Positions 14,791 through 24,733 are shown, counted from the first letter of the stretch. The stretch is DNA of 64,000 bases from SZAS-103 sp038226665 (GCA_038226665.1 JBBRQI010000011.1:31085-95084); one strand, 5' to 3'. Program-made: numbers and translations. The notes: generated by a model not told the origin, from the letters alone.

Positions 14791-16269
14791 ATGCTCCTGC
14801 GCGCAACGACCTGCCTCATTACCGGATGCCTGATCATGGCGACAGCTGCTGCAACCTCGCCCGACAGATGGAACCTGCCGATCGCGACGAAGACGCTGGG
14901 CAATGGCCTGGTCGTGGTCGTGTCGGAGGACCACAGTTCGCCGACCGTCGGCATCAGCGTGGTGTACCGCGTCGGCATCCGCACCGAGCCGCGCGACCGG
15001 ACCGGCTTCGCTCATCTGTTCGAGCATTTGATGTTCGAGGGGACGCCGAATGCGCCGCAGGGTGTCTTCGATCGCGTGATCAGCGATGGCGGTGGCGACA
15101 ACAACGGATCGACGCATCCGGACTACACGAGCTACATCGAACAGGCTCCCGTCTCCGCACTCGAGCCGCTGCTCTGGCTCGAAGCCGACCGCATGAAGAC
15201 ACTCGCGTTCACGCTGAAGAGTTTGAACAGCCAGCGCGACGTGGTGAAGGAAGAAATCAACGTCAACGTCAAGAACCAGCCGTACGGCGGCGTTGCGGAC
15301 ACTGAACTGCCAAGGCTCGCCTTCTCGAAGTGGGAGAACGCGCACGATGGCTACGGCAGTTTCGACGATCTCGACAAGGCGAAGATCGACGACGTGCGCG
15401 GCTTCCACCGCGATTTTTACGGGCCGAACAACGCCGTTCTCGGCATCGCCGGCGATGTCACGCCCGAGCAGGGCTTCGCGCTCGCGCAAAAATATTTCGG
15501 TGCGATTCCCGCGCGTGCCACGCCGCCGCACCCGGATGTCGACGAACCGTTGAACGCCGCCGAGAAACGCATCGCGCAAGGCGATGCGCTTGCGCGCCTG
15601 CCAGCGCTTGCGTTGGGGTGGAAGATGCCTGCGCGTGGCAGCCATGACCAGGCGGCGATGATCGTGCTCGGGGAGCTGCTCGCGGGCGGCGATGCGTCGC
15701 GGTTGCATCAGTCGCTGGTCAAGGGCAGCGCGCTTGCGGTGCAGGTCGACACGTTCACCGGAAGCGGTTCGCCATGGGACTACAACGGCCCGACCCTGTA
15801 CACGCTGATGGTCACCTACAAGACGGACGGCAAGGCCGACGCTTTGCTCGCCGCGATCGACGCACAGATTGCGCGCATCGAGAAGGAAGGCATCGATGCC
15901 GCGACGCTGCAGGGACTCAAGACGCGCATGCTCGCCGACTGGTACGACGGCATGGAACCGTTCGTCGATCGCGCCGAAACGCTCGCAATCCTGCAAGCGG
16001 TCTGGGGCGATGCAAAGGTCGCCAACCAGGTGCCCGATTTGATCGACGGCGTGACCTCGGCCGACTTGCAACGCGTAGCCGGCATCTATCTGACCCACGC
16101 GAATCGCAGCGTGATCGACCGTCGTCCCGATGACCTGCTCGATCCCGACGATCCGGCGCGTTCGGACAAACGCGACAAGGTGAAACCGGCATCGGGCAAG
16201 TCAACGCCCACCAAGAATGCAGCCGACAAGACGACTGCAGCGAAGCCCTCCAGCGCAGGGATGAAGTGA
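14791..16269 (+). CDS. M16 family zinc peptidase, catalytic subunit, secreted
   Basis: Counting from ATG 14791 (492 residues), the protein has a signal-like N-terminus (MLLRATTCLITGCLIMATAA). The inverted zinc motif HLFEH is at residues 75-79 (His75, Glu78, His79), and the downstream ligand is Glu155 in VVKEEIN. This HxxEH plus distal Glu set is the M16 (insulinase/pitrilysin) active site, so the subunit is expected to be active. The Lys/Ala/Pro-rich tail (about 50 residues) leads to the stop, which overlaps the start region of the next gene (GTGATCATG at 16266-16274). Bacterial M16 proteases often work as a pair of active and inactive subunits in the periplasm. An upstream ATG at 14743 gives 16 more residues. 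Confidence 0.88.
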   Translation: MLLRATTCLITGCLIMATAAATSPDRWNLPIATKTLGNGLVVVVSEDHSSPTVGISVVYRVGIRTEPRDRTGFAHLFEHLMFEGTPNAPQGVFDRVISDGGGDNNGSTHPDYTSYIEQAPVSALEPLLWLEADRMKTLAFTLKSLNSQRDVVKEEINVNVKNQPYGGVADTELPRLAFSKWENAHDGYGSFDDLDKAKIDDVRGFHRDFYGPNNAVLGIAGDVTPEQGFALAQKYFGAIPARATPPHPDVDEPLNAAEKRIAQGDALARLPALALGWKMPARGSHDQAAMIVLGELLAGGDASRLHQSLVKGSALAVQVDTFTGSGSPWDYNGPTLYTLMVTYKTDGKADALLAAIDAQIARIEKEGIDAATLQGLKTRMLADWYDGMEPFVDRAETLAILQAVWGDAKVANQVPDLIDGVTSADLQRVAGIYLTHANRSVIDRRPDDLLDPDDPARSDKRDKVKPASGKSTPTKNAADKTTAAKPSSAGMK

Positions 16270-16271
16270 TC

Positions 16272-18464
16272 ATGTCGGCGCAGCTGTTGCTTGCTCTGTT
16301 GCTCACCATCGCATCGACGGATGCGACGCCGGCTGTCGCGCCCAACATGTCGGTCGCCAGTCCGCAATCGGCGACGATCGAAATTCCTGCGCAGCCCGCA
16401 CCTGCAGCATCTTCCTCAGCCATGCCGGCCCCGGAGAAAAAGCGAACTGCAACGACCAGGCAAATCCAGACTTCAACGCCAGCCACGACTGCAAGCGTGC
16501 AAGACAAGACAGCGCTGCCGAAGCAGATTCCGCCCCCGGCGAATGTCGTGACCGCACTGCCGCCCGCGCCTTTCATTACTCAGTCCGCCCCAGCACCAAC
16601 GCATGCGTTGCCAGTGCCCGCCACGAGCCCACCGACTGCACCGAGCCCATCGATCGCGAAGGCCGCGACAGCAGCGACGGCCGCGACCAACGCGCCTGTG
16701 CCATTGATGCACGCCGAGCCATCGCACCCGCCAGGGGCCATGCCGCAGCCGCAGCCGCAGCCGCAGCCGCAGCCGCAGCCGCAGCCGAAGGCAGCGATCG
16801 CGCCGCAGCCTGCGTCCCCGACCGCGAGCGCAATGCCGGCAGCTTCCATGTTGCCAACACCTTCTGCACCCATAGCGAAACCAGCCATGCCCAAGTCGCC
16901 AACGATCATCAAGACCGTTCCATCTGCACTGGATGCGAAGAACACATCATCCGCGGCGGTGACTTCTGCCAAGCCAGTCGGCAAAACAACGATGGGCAAA
17001 CCGCAAGCGGCGACGGCAACGGCGGACAAGGCATCAACGACCAAGCCATTAGCGGTGAATGCGGCTGCGGCGAAGACAGCTGCGGCCGCCAACCCAGCGA
17101 CAGTCGAATCCACGACGCACGCACCCGAACCGCTTCCGAAGGATCTTCCGCCCTACGGCAAGGAGCGCTCACTGCCGCCGCTGAGGATCGAACAGCGCAA
17201 GCTCGCGAACGGATTGACGGTGTGGGTGCTGCCGCGCGAAGACGGCCCGCCGAGGATCCACTACGTGCTCACCGTCCGCGGCGGGCTGGCCGCAGATCCT
17301 CCGTTACAGTCGGGCTTCGCGTCGATGCTCGCCGACCTGCTCAAGGAAGGCACCACGTCGCGCGATGCGCTGCGCGTCGCGCAGGACCTTCAATCCTACG
17401 GCGGCGACATGCAAACCGAAGCCGGCGTCGATGGCATCACGTTGGCGATGTCGGGGCTGGCGTCGAACGCCGTGAAAACGATCGCGTTGCTTGCGGAAAT
17501 CGCGTTGCAACCGGCATTTCGGCAGCATGAGGTCGAGCTTGGCAAGCTCAATGCCGTGCAGTCGCTGCTTGCTGCCCAGGCCGATCCCGACTATCAGGCG
17601 CGCCGCGTCATGGGGCGGCTGGTGTACGCAAGGCATGCGTACGCGAACGTGCTGTCGACGCAGGCATCGATCCTGTCGATCACGCCGGAGATGCTGCACG
17701 CCGAACACGAGCGTCGCTTCCGTCCCGACCAGGCCTTGCTCGTCATTACCGGCCGTATCGCGCCCGATGCGGCATTCCGGCTTGCAGACAGTGTGTTCGG
17801 CGACTGGCGCGCGGAAGGTCGCCCGATGGATGCGACCGCACGCGCGCCGACCGAAGTCGCGCCCGGGCATGTGTTGGTCGCACGCGACGACAGCGTGCAG
17901 TCGGCGATCCGGATCGGCAGGCCCGCGGTTGCCGCGGACTCGCCGGATTATTTCCCGTTGCTATTGACCAACGCCGTACTCGGCGGCGGTTTCAGGAGCC
18001 GACTCAACCAGAACCTGCGCGAGGACAAGGGCTACACCTATGGCGCGGGCAGCGGCTTCCGTGCTGAGCGCTCAGGCGGGGCCGTTGTTGCGTACGCGAA
18101 CGTGCGCAACCAGGTGACCGGCGCGGCGCTCAGGGAGTTCATGCGCGAGTACGCGCGGCTCGGCAGCAAGCCAGTGCCGGACGACGAACTCGCACAGACC
18201 AAGCACTACCTCGCCGGGGGCTACCTGTTGTTCAACCAGCAACAGGCGCAGGTCGCCGCCGCCCTTGCCGACTACTGGCTGGTCGGCTTGCCGCCGCAAA
18301 CCCTGTCGGAGTATGTGCCGAAGATCACTGCCGTCACCGCGACGCAGGTGCAGGCCATGGCGCGGAAATATTTCTCGCCGAAGGATCAGTCGATCGTCGT
18401 GGTTGGCGTTGCGGACGTAAAGGCGCAACTTGCGCCGTTCGGGAGCTTCGACGAAACGCAGTAG
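16272..18464 (+). CDS. M16 family inactive subunit with long Pro/Ala-rich linker
   Basis: This protein (730 residues from ATG 16272; a GTG at 16266 adds 2) has a short signal-like start (MSAQLLLALLLTIAST) and a linker of about 270 residues rich in Ala, Pro and Thr, including a Pro-Gln repeat (about residues 158-172). The M16 fold follows from about residue 290 (LPPLRIEQRKLANGLTVWVL). The position of the HxxEH motif reads GFASMLADLLKEGT, so zinc ligands are missing and the subunit is non-catalytic. The C-terminal M16 domain is intact (GGGFRSRLNQNLREDKGYTY). It presumably pairs with the product of the preceding gene. The long linker is longer than usual and suggests periplasmic spanning or attachment. 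Confidence 0.87.
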   Translation: MSAQLLLALLLTIASTDATPAVAPNMSVASPQSATIEIPAQPAPAASSSAMPAPEKKRTATTRQIQTSTPATTASVQDKTALPKQIPPPANVVTALPPAPFITQSAPAPTHALPVPATSPPTAPSPSIAKAATAATAATNAPVPLMHAEPSHPPGAMPQPQPQPQPQPQPQPKAAIAPQPASPTASAMPAASMLPTPSAPIAKPAMPKSPTIIKTVPSALDAKNTSSAAVTSAKPVGKTTMGKPQAATATADKASTTKPLAVNAAAAKTAAAANPATVESTTHAPEPLPKDLPPYGKERSLPPLRIEQRKLANGLTVWVLPREDGPPRIHYVLTVRGGLAADPPLQSGFASMLADLLKEGTTSRDALRVAQDLQSYGGDMQTEAGVDGITLAMSGLASNAVKTIALLAEIALQPAFRQHEVELGKLNAVQSLLAAQADPDYQARRVMGRLVYARHAYANVLSTQASILSITPEMLHAEHERRFRPDQALLVITGRIAPDAAFRLADSVFGDWRAEGRPMDATARAPTEVAPGHVLVARDDSVQSAIRIGRPAVAADSPDYFPLLLTNAVLGGGFRSRLNQNLREDKGYTYGAGSGFRAERSGGAVVAYANVRNQVTGAALREFMREYARLGSKPVPDDELAQTKHYLAGGYLLFNQQQAQVAAALADYWLVGLPPQTLSEYVPKITAVTATQVQAMARKYFSPKDQSIVVVGVADVKAQLAPFGSFDETQ
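16743..16787 (+). repeat. (CCGCAG)7 hexanucleotide tandem repeat
   Basis: Seven CCGCAG units plus CCG encode a Pro-Gln dipeptide run inside the linker of the inactive M16 subunit. The unit is 6 bases, so changes in copy number keep the frame and only alter linker length. Confidence 0.9.
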
Positions 18465-18600
18465 CGTGCGTTGCTTGCACGATCCATCTGGGCGTGTGAA
18501 GTCGTCATCGGTCGTTTCTGTTACTGCGACGTGCAAAGATTCGCGAGTGTCGCGATAGACAGGGTGGCGGTAGCGACCCTCGCCGCACTTGAACATCCCG

Positions 18601-19128
18601 TCATCGCAGCACGCGCCGCGCGCCAAGGTAGTGTTCGCGCCAGTAATAGCCATTGAGTTCGTCCAGCCGCACCGTGCCGCCGCTGTTCGGCGCATGCACG
18701 AAGCGACCCTGGCCGACGTAGATGCCGACATGGTTCACGCGACTTGCCTCTCCAAAGAACAGCACGTCGGCCGCCGCAAGATGGTTGTCGCGTACTTTCG
18801 GGATCGGCAGCGCGGCGATGTCGCGCGCGGTGCGCGGCAGGCTGAGATCGCCCATGTCGCGGAACACGAAGTTCACCAGACCGCTGCAATCGAATCCGCT
18901 TTGTTGCGTGTTGCCGCCCCAGCGATACGGCGTGCCGACCAAGCCGATCGCGCGGATCAGCAAGCTGTTGGCGCGCTGCGGGTCGTTCGCCGCGACGTCC
19001 ACGATCACGATCGGCGCGCTGCGATGCCCGGATTCCGCAGGCGGGCGCGTGCGATGCGGCGTGCAACCGGCGATCAAGGCGATGACAACGAAGATCGACA
19101 GCAGCACGCACCGCGCTGGCGTACGCAT
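18601..19128 (-). CDS. NlpC/P60 family lipoprotein (peptidoglycan endopeptidase)
   Basis: The ATG at 19128 gives 175 residues beginning MRTPARCVLLSIFVVIALIA with lipobox LIAGC (Cys22), so this is an outer- or inner-membrane lipoprotein. The catalytic domain has Cys81 (DCSGLV), His133 (NHVGIYVG) and His145 (VHAPN), the NlpC/P60 triad. These enzymes cut D-Glu-mDAP or similar cross-links in peptidoglycan. The motif 'GTPYRWGGNTQQSGFDCSG' is typical. A longer frame exists but starts with no lipoprotein signal, so ATG 19128 is preferred. It is divergent from the SlyD-like gene at 19232. Confidence 0.88.
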   Translation of the reverse strand: MRTPARCVLLSIFVVIALIAGCTPHRTRPPAESGHRSAPIVIVDVAANDPQRANSLLIRAIGLVGTPYRWGGNTQQSGFDCSGLVNFVFRDMGDLSLPRTARDIAALPIPKVRDNHLAAADVLFFGEASRVNHVGIYVGQGRFVHAPNSGGTVRLDELNGYYWREHYLGARRVLR

Positions 19129-19231
19129 CACGCCGCCGCGATAATGTCGTCCCACGTCCGATCCGCCCATGCGGCATAGCTTGCCGCGTTGCGCGCGCCA
19201 CGTCACCCATTCCTCCAATCCGCGAGCCAGC

Positions 19232-19729
19232 ATGAAGATCGAGAACAACGCCGTCGTCCGTTTCCATTACACCGTTGCCGAAGTTGGCGATGCAGAGGCT
19301 GGTGATGCCGAGGTCGAAGACTCACGCGTCGGCGATCCGGTCGCGATCCTGATCGGCCACAACAACATGATCCCCGGTGTTGAATCGGCACTCATCGGCC
19401 ACGAGGCCGGCGACCGTTTCGAGCTCACCGTATCGCCCGAGGAAGGCTACGGACTGCATCGCGAAGGGATGACCCAGCGCCTGTCGAAGAAGGTATTTCC
19501 CAAAGGCCAGCCATTGCATCCAGGCGCGCAGGTCGTGCTCAAGACCGACCACGGCCCGCGCATGGTTACCGTGCAGAAGGTCGGCATGACCGTCGTCGAC
19601 GTGGATCTCAATCATCCGCTCGCCGGCAAGACGCTGCACTTCGACATCGAGGTGATCGACGTGCGCGAAGGCAGTGCCGAGGAAATCGCGCATCGCCATG
19701 TGCACGGCGAAGGTGGCCACGCGCACTGA
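19232..19729 (+). CDS. slyD: FKBP-type peptidyl-prolyl isomerase, SlyD-like
   Basis: From ATG 19232 the protein has 165 residues. The FKBP domain (VVRFHYTV...IPGVESALIGHEAGDRFEL...PEEGYG) is interrupted by an IF-type insert (residues about 70-115) as in SlyD. The C-terminus (HRHVHGEGGHAH) is His-rich, suggesting nickel or zinc binding. The family speeds proline isomerisation and acts as a chaperone. An acidic run (AGDAEVEDSRVGDP) near the N-terminus is a small addition to the usual sequence. Neighbours do not point to a specific client. Confidence 0.88.
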   Translation: MKIENNAVVRFHYTVAEVGDAEAGDAEVEDSRVGDPVAILIGHNNMIPGVESALIGHEAGDRFELTVSPEEGYGLHREGMTQRLSKKVFPKGQPLHPGAQVVLKTDHGPRMVTVQKVGMTVVDVDLNHPLAGKTLHFDIEVIDVREGSAEEIAHRHVHGEGGHAH

Positions 19730-19760
19730 TGGATTCGCTACGAACGTTCGGCCAACACAT

Positions 19761-21047
19761 GTGAGTTCTTTTCGCCAAAACGAGTCAGCGCGCGCGCCGG
19801 GAATATCTGCGGATGTGCTCGTCATCGGCGGCGGCGCGATCGGTTTGGCCTGCGCGTACGAGTTGCAACGCGCCGGCCGGCAGGTACGTGTACTCGAGCA
19901 GGCGCGCATCGGTTCGGGCAGTTCGCACGGCAATTGCGGCACGTTGACGCCGAGCCACGCCGAACCCCTCGCAGCACCCGGCATGATCGTGAAAGCGCTG
20001 CGTTCGATGCTGAAACCCGACGCACCGTTCTACATCGCGCCACGATACGATCCGACTCTCTGGCGCTGGCTGTGGAATTTCGCGCAGCGCTGCAACAAGC
20101 GCGACAATCGCGCGACGACGCACGCGAAGGGGGCGTTGCTGAAAACATCGCGCGTGCTGATCGAGCAGTTTATCCGGGAACACAAACTCGATTGCGAATT
20201 CGCCGCCGACGGCTTGCTGTACGCTTTCGCCGATCCGCGCGAACGCGATGCGATGCTCGCCGGATTGCCGCTGCTCCACGACCTCGGCATCGCAACGGAA
20301 GCCTGGGATACCGCGAAGCTCACCGTAAACGAACCATCCTTGCGCGATGATCTTGCCGGCGGCATTTTTTTCCCTGGCGACGCGAGCCTGCGACCCGATC
20401 GCTATGTCGATGAATTGGCACGATTGGCGCGCGAAGCCGGCTGCGAATTCGTCGAGGATTGCGCAGTGCTTGGTTTTCGCCGCGAACGCGGGCGCATTGT
20501 CGACATCGACACGAATCGCGGCCTGCAGCGCGGCCGCGATGTATTGGTCGCGACCGGCGCTTGGTCGCAGGCGCTCGTGCGGCAACTCGGGTTCGCGCTG
20601 CCGATCCAGCCAGGCAAGGGCTATTCGATCACCTGGGATGCGCAGCACAACGCGCCGCGCAGGCCGCTGGTGCTGAAAGAACGCTCTGTCTGCGTGACTG
20701 CATGGAACAGCGGTTTCCGGCTCGGCAGCACGATGGAATTTTCCGGTTACGACAGCACGCTCAACCGCACGCGGCTGGATGCGCTGGAGCGCGGCGCGGC
20801 CAACTATTTGCGCGAACCTCTAACCGGCGTATGCCGCGAAGAATGGTTCGGATGGCGACCGATGACCTTCGACGACCTGCCAATCATTGGCCGCGCACCG
20901 GACATCGACAACCTCTGGCTCGCGACCGGTCACGGGATGATGGGAGTGAGCATGTCGGCGGTGACGGGGCGCTTGATCGCGGATTTGATGTGCGAACGCG
21001 AACCCATCATCAATCCCGCGCCATACTCTGCCCTGCGGTTTCAATGA
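19761..21047 (+). CDS. dadA: D-amino acid dehydrogenase / FAD-dependent oxidoreductase (DadA-like)
   Basis: The GTG at 19761 gives 428 residues. The N-terminal FAD site is VLVIGGGAIGLACAYELQRAG, and the C-terminal FAD/substrate block is LWLATGHGMMGVSMSAVTGRL. Both match DadA, the small-subunit deaminating dehydrogenase. It feeds electrons from D-amino acids to the respiratory chain at the membrane. No clear ribosome-binding site precedes the GTG; longer frames would overlap the SlyD gene. It lies 19 bases upstream of gor, so they may share a message. Confidence 0.82.
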   Translation: MSSFRQNESARAPGISADVLVIGGGAIGLACAYELQRAGRQVRVLEQARIGSGSSHGNCGTLTPSHAEPLAAPGMIVKALRSMLKPDAPFYIAPRYDPTLWRWLWNFAQRCNKRDNRATTHAKGALLKTSRVLIEQFIREHKLDCEFAADGLLYAFADPRERDAMLAGLPLLHDLGIATEAWDTAKLTVNEPSLRDDLAGGIFFPGDASLRPDRYVDELARLAREAGCEFVEDCAVLGFRRERGRIVDIDTNRGLQRGRDVLVATGAWSQALVRQLGFALPIQPGKGYSITWDAQHNAPRRPLVLKERSVCVTAWNSGFRLGSTMEFSGYDSTLNRTRLDALERGAANYLREPLTGVCREEWFGWRPMTFDDLPIIGRAPDIDNLWLATGHGMMGVSMSAVTGRLIADLMCEREPIINPAPYSALRFQ

Positions 21048-21066
21048 TTCAGTAAAGGACAACGCG

Positions 21067-22416
21067 ATGTCCGACTTCGAACTGATCGTACTTGGCGGCG
21101 GCTCCGGTGGACTCGCCGCGGCTTTCCGCGCCGCGCAACACGGCGCGCGCGTCGCTTTGCTCGAACCGCACCTGCTAGGCGGCACCTGCGTCAATGTCGG
21201 TTGCGTGCCGAAGAAGGCAATGTGGCTCGCGGCGGATATCGCGGCCAAGTTGTCGATTGCGGAGTCGCTCGGTTTCGCAGTCAAAAACAGTCCACTCGAC
21301 TGGCCGACCTTCGTCACGCATCGCCAGCGCTATATCGAGAACATCCATGCCAGTTACCGGACTCGCCTCGAAGCAGCCGGCATTGCGACCTTGCCGATGC
21401 GCGCGCACCTGGTCGATGCGCACACCGTCGAATGCAACGATGGCGTGCGCCTGCGTGCACCGAAAATCCTGATCGCAACCGGTGGTCTACCGCAGCGTCC
21501 GCAGATCCCTGGAGCGGAACTTGGCGGCGTGTCCGACGATTTCTTCCATCTGAGCTCGGCGCCGAAGCGCGTTGCGTTGATCGGCTCCGGTTACATCGCA
21601 GTCGAACTCGCAGGCGTACTGCAGGCGCTCGGTAGTCAGGTCGAATTGTTCGCGCGCGGCCAGCGGCTGCTCAACAGTTTCGACGCCGAACTCAGCGAGC
21701 TGCTTGCGGAGGACTATCGCCAGTCAGGCGTGCACCTGCATTTCGGCCACCGACTGCAATCGCTCGAGCGCCATGGTGAATCGCAGCTGCGCCTGCGCGA
21801 TGCGGACGGCAACGCGAGCGAGCCCTTCGATACAGTGCTGTTCGCAACCGGGCGACAGCCGAATACCGATGGTCTGCACCTTGATCGGGCTGGCATCGCG
21901 ACCGATGCGCACGGGCATGTCGTCGTTGATGCGTGGCAGGCGACGAATGTGGACGGTGTTTATGCGGTCGGAGATGTGACGGGTCAGCTTGCTCTCACCC
22001 CGGTCGCGATCGCGGCGGCGCGCCTATTGATGGATCGGCTGTTCGGCGGTCAACCCGATGCGAAGCTCGATTACACCAACGTGCCGACCGTGGTGTTTTC
22101 GCATCCGCCGATTGCAACGGTCGGACTCACCGAACTTGAGGCGCGCGCGCAGCATGGCGATGCCGTGCAGGTATTCCGTAGCGGATTCCGGCCGATGCTG
22201 TACGCGCTGGCCGACGTGCCGCAGCGCAGCCTGTTCAAGCTGGTCTGCCTTGGCGAAGAACGCCGTATTGTCGGCATCCACCTTCTAGGCGAAGGCGCGG
22301 ACGAAATCATGCAGGGCTTCGCGGTCGCTCTCAAACGCGGCATCACCCTCGACGACCTGCACGACACCGTCGCGATCCATCCGACATCCGCGGAAGAAGT
22401 GGTGCTGATGCGATGA
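21067..22416 (+). CDS. gor: Glutathione reductase
   Basis: This 449-residue flavoprotein has the redox-active disulfide segment GGTCVNVGCVPKKAMW and an NAD(P)-binding GSGYIAVELAG. Its C-terminal base segment is HPTSAEEVVLMR (His-Pro-Thr, the catalytic His of the family). Together these are diagnostic of glutathione reductase. It keeps glutathione reduced using NADPH in the cytosol. The stop overlaps the following start by 4 bases (ATGA), coupling it to the deformylase gene. Confidence 0.93.
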   Translation: MSDFELIVLGGGSGGLAAAFRAAQHGARVALLEPHLLGGTCVNVGCVPKKAMWLAADIAAKLSIAESLGFAVKNSPLDWPTFVTHRQRYIENIHASYRTRLEAAGIATLPMRAHLVDAHTVECNDGVRLRAPKILIATGGLPQRPQIPGAELGGVSDDFFHLSSAPKRVALIGSGYIAVELAGVLQALGSQVELFARGQRLLNSFDAELSELLAEDYRQSGVHLHFGHRLQSLERHGESQLRLRDADGNASEPFDTVLFATGRQPNTDGLHLDRAGIATDAHGHVVVDAWQATNVDGVYAVGDVTGQLALTPVAIAAARLLMDRLFGGQPDAKLDYTNVPTVVFSHPPIATVGLTELEARAQHGDAVQVFRSGFRPMLYALADVPQRSLFKLVCLGEERRIVGIHLLGEGADEIMQGFAVALKRGITLDDLHDTVAIHPTSAEEVVLMR

Positions 22417-23246
22417 AATCTGACGCCATGAAACATGATCCGATGAAACACAATGCAATGAACGACGAAACCAACGCGATCTACACCCTGCATGGCGGCA
22501 CCGCACCGCTGCTCATCAGCCTGCCGCACGACGGCACGGCTGTTCCCGACGACATCGCTGGGCGCATGACCGACTCGGCGCGCCGTGTCCCCGATACCGA
22601 CTGGCATGTGGCGCGGCTCTACGCATTCGCGCGCGAACTCGGCGCGAGCGTGATCGTGCCGAAGCATTCGCGCTACATCGTCGATCTCAACCGTCCGCCC
22701 GACGACGTATCGCTGTATCCGGGCCAGAACACCACCGGCCTGTGCCCGATCGTGCAGTTCAGCGGCGCACCGGTGTACCGGGAAGGCGAGCAGCCATCGC
22801 TTGACGAGATCCACGCGCGCGTCGAACGCTTCTGGCGTCCGTACCACGATGCGCTCGCTGGCGAGCTCACGCGCCTGCGAGCGCAGCACGAGCGCGTACT
22901 TCTGTGGGAAGGCCATTCGATCCGCAGCATTGTGCCGTTCCTGTTCGCCGGACGCTTGCCGGATTTCAATCTAGGCACCGCGAACGGCACAAGTTGCTCG
23001 CCTGCACTGCAGCACAAACTCGTCGGAGTCCTTGAAGCGCAGCACGACTACACCCATGTCGCGAATGGCCGCTTCAAGGGCGGTTACATCACGCGCAACT
23101 ACGGTCGTCCGGATGCAGGCATTGATGCGGTGCAACTCGAGCTTGCCCAGCTCAATTACATGGACGAGGACTCGTTCGAGTACGTGCCGGAGCGCGCACA
23201 GACATTGCAGGGCGTAATCCGGCGCTTGCTCGAAACCTTCCTGTAG
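22413..23246 (+). CDS. hutG: N-formylglutamate deformylase
   Basis: This 277-residue protein contains SLPHDGTAVP, 'PKHSRYIVDLNRPPDD' and 'WEGHSIRSIVPFLFAGRLPDFNLGT', characteristic of the N-formylglutamate amidohydrolase family of histidine degradation. The start is ambiguous: four in-frame ATGs occur in the first 16 codons because of a small tandem repeat (ATGAAACA...ATGAAACA). No other hut genes are in view, so the pathway context is missing. It overlaps gor by 4 bases. Confidence 0.85.
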   Translation: MKSDAMKHDPMKHNAMNDETNAIYTLHGGTAPLLISLPHDGTAVPDDIAGRMTDSARRVPDTDWHVARLYAFARELGASVIVPKHSRYIVDLNRPPDDVSLYPGQNTTGLCPIVQFSGAPVYREGEQPSLDEIHARVERFWRPYHDALAGELTRLRAQHERVLLWEGHSIRSIVPFLFAGRLPDFNLGTANGTSCSPALQHKLVGVLEAQHDYTHVANGRFKGGYITRNYGRPDAGIDAVQLELAQLNYMDEDSFEYVPERAQTLQGVIRRLLETFL

Positions 23247-23249
23247 CGG

Positions 23250-24527
23250 CTACGTCTTTGCGATGCGCGGTTGTTCGAGTTTCGGCAGGAACCACGCGAG
23301 CAAACCGATCGCCGGCAGGAACGCGCAGATGCGATAGACCGCTTCGATGCCGATGTGATCGGCCAGCACGCCGAGCACCGCGGCACCCAAGCCGCCCATG
23401 CCGAATGCGAATCCGTAGAAGATTCCGGAGATCACGCCGGTGCGGCCAGGAACGAGTTCCTGCGCGTAGACGATGATCGCGGAGAATGCCGACGCGAGCA
23501 CGAGGCCGATGACGACGGTCAACATCGTCGTCCAGAACAGGTTCGCATGCGGCAGCATCAGGGTGAACGGCAGCACTCCCAGGATCGATCCCCAGATCAC
23601 GTACTTGCGGCCGATGCGGTCGCCGATCGGGCCACCGATCAGCGTACCGGCAGCGACCGCGCCGAGAAACACGAACAGATGCAATTGCGCGTTCTGCGCA
23701 GTGAGGTGGAATTTCTGCATCAGGTAAAATGTGTAGTAACTCGACAGGCTGGCGAGGTAGAAATACTTCGAAAAGATCAACGCGCCGAGCACCAGCATCG
23801 ACAGGACGATGGTGCGCTTCGGCAGGCGCGACTCGCTCGCCACAGCGCGCGCCGCGCGATGCGCCGGCAGGTGCGTGCGATACCAGCCGCCGATCCGCGT
23901 CAGCAAGGCCATCGCTGCCAGCGCTGCGATCGCGAACCACGCGACGCTCCCTTGCCCGCGCGGCATCACGATGAACGCGGCGAGCAACGGCCCGCTCGCC
24001 GAACCGATATTGCCGCCGACCTGGAACACAGACTGCGCGAAACCGTGCTGACCGCCCGATGCCATGCGCGCAATGCGCGAGGATTCAGGATGGAACACTG
24101 ACGATCCCGAGCCGACCAGTGCTGCCGCACACAGCAGCATCGGAAAACTCGACGCCTGCGACAGCAACAACAAGCCGGTCAGAGTGAAGCCCATACCGAT
24201 CACCAGCGAATACGGCAACGGCCGCTTGTCCGTATAGATGCCAACGAATGGTTGCAGCAGCGACGCGGTGACCTGGAACGTCAGCGTGATCAGGCCGATC
24301 TGCGCAAAACTCAGGATGAAGTTCTGCTTGAGCAACGGATACATCGCCGGCAGCAGCGACTGGATCATGTCGTTGAGCAAGTGGCAGATGCTCAGCATCG
24401 CAAGGATTGGGACCGCGGTGCCGGCGACGTTCGCGAGCGGCATCTGCGCAGCGAACCCGGGGGAACCCGGGGAATCGGCGATCGGAGCGTCCTCGGCAGG
24501 CGGACGTATGGCGACGGGATTCTGCAT
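23250..24527 (-). CDS. MFS transporter, fosmidomycin-resistance (Fsr)-like
   Basis: With the ATG at 24527 the protein has 425 residues and about 12 predicted membrane helices. Helix 1 contains LSICHLLNDMIQSLLPAMYP, a hallmark of the Fsr subgroup of the major facilitator superfamily. The central GGPIGDRIGRKYVIW is the conserved MFS loop 8-9 motif. The likely role is drug or small-molecule efflux. Upstream alternatives (ATG 24590 and longer) add N-terminal residues that do not look like the family. Stop codons of this gene and hutG face each other with a 3-bp gap. Confidence 0.85.
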   Translation of the reverse strand: MQNPVAIRPPAEDAPIADSPGSPGFAAQMPLANVAGTAVPILAMLSICHLLNDMIQSLLPAMYPLLKQNFILSFAQIGLITLTFQVTASLLQPFVGIYTDKRPLPYSLVIGMGFTLTGLLLLSQASSFPMLLCAAALVGSGSSVFHPESSRIARMASGGQHGFAQSVFQVGGNIGSASGPLLAAFIVMPRGQGSVAWFAIAALAAMALLTRIGGWYRTHLPAHRAARAVASESRLPKRTIVLSMLVLGALIFSKYFYLASLSSYYTFYLMQKFHLTAQNAQLHLFVFLGAVAAGTLIGGPIGDRIGRKYVIWGSILGVLPFTLMLPHANLFWTTMLTVVIGLVLASAFSAIIVYAQELVPGRTGVISGIFYGFAFGMGGLGAAVLGVLADHIGIEAVYRICAFLPAIGLLAWFLPKLEQPRIAKT

Positions 24528-24733
24528 GGGCGTATTGGAACACCCGGAGCAACGCTCGCGCCATTGCCGGCTCAATTCTGAATCAGTCATGCGAGGAGGC
24601 CATCCAACCGACATCCAACGTTGCCGGAAGGGGCTTGGCCCACGTGCACTTCGAACCGGACCTGCCTGAGCGGCCTGATCGGTGTTGCACATGTTCGATT
24701 GAGGGTGGTCCCAGTCCTGCAAATCGGCGCAGC

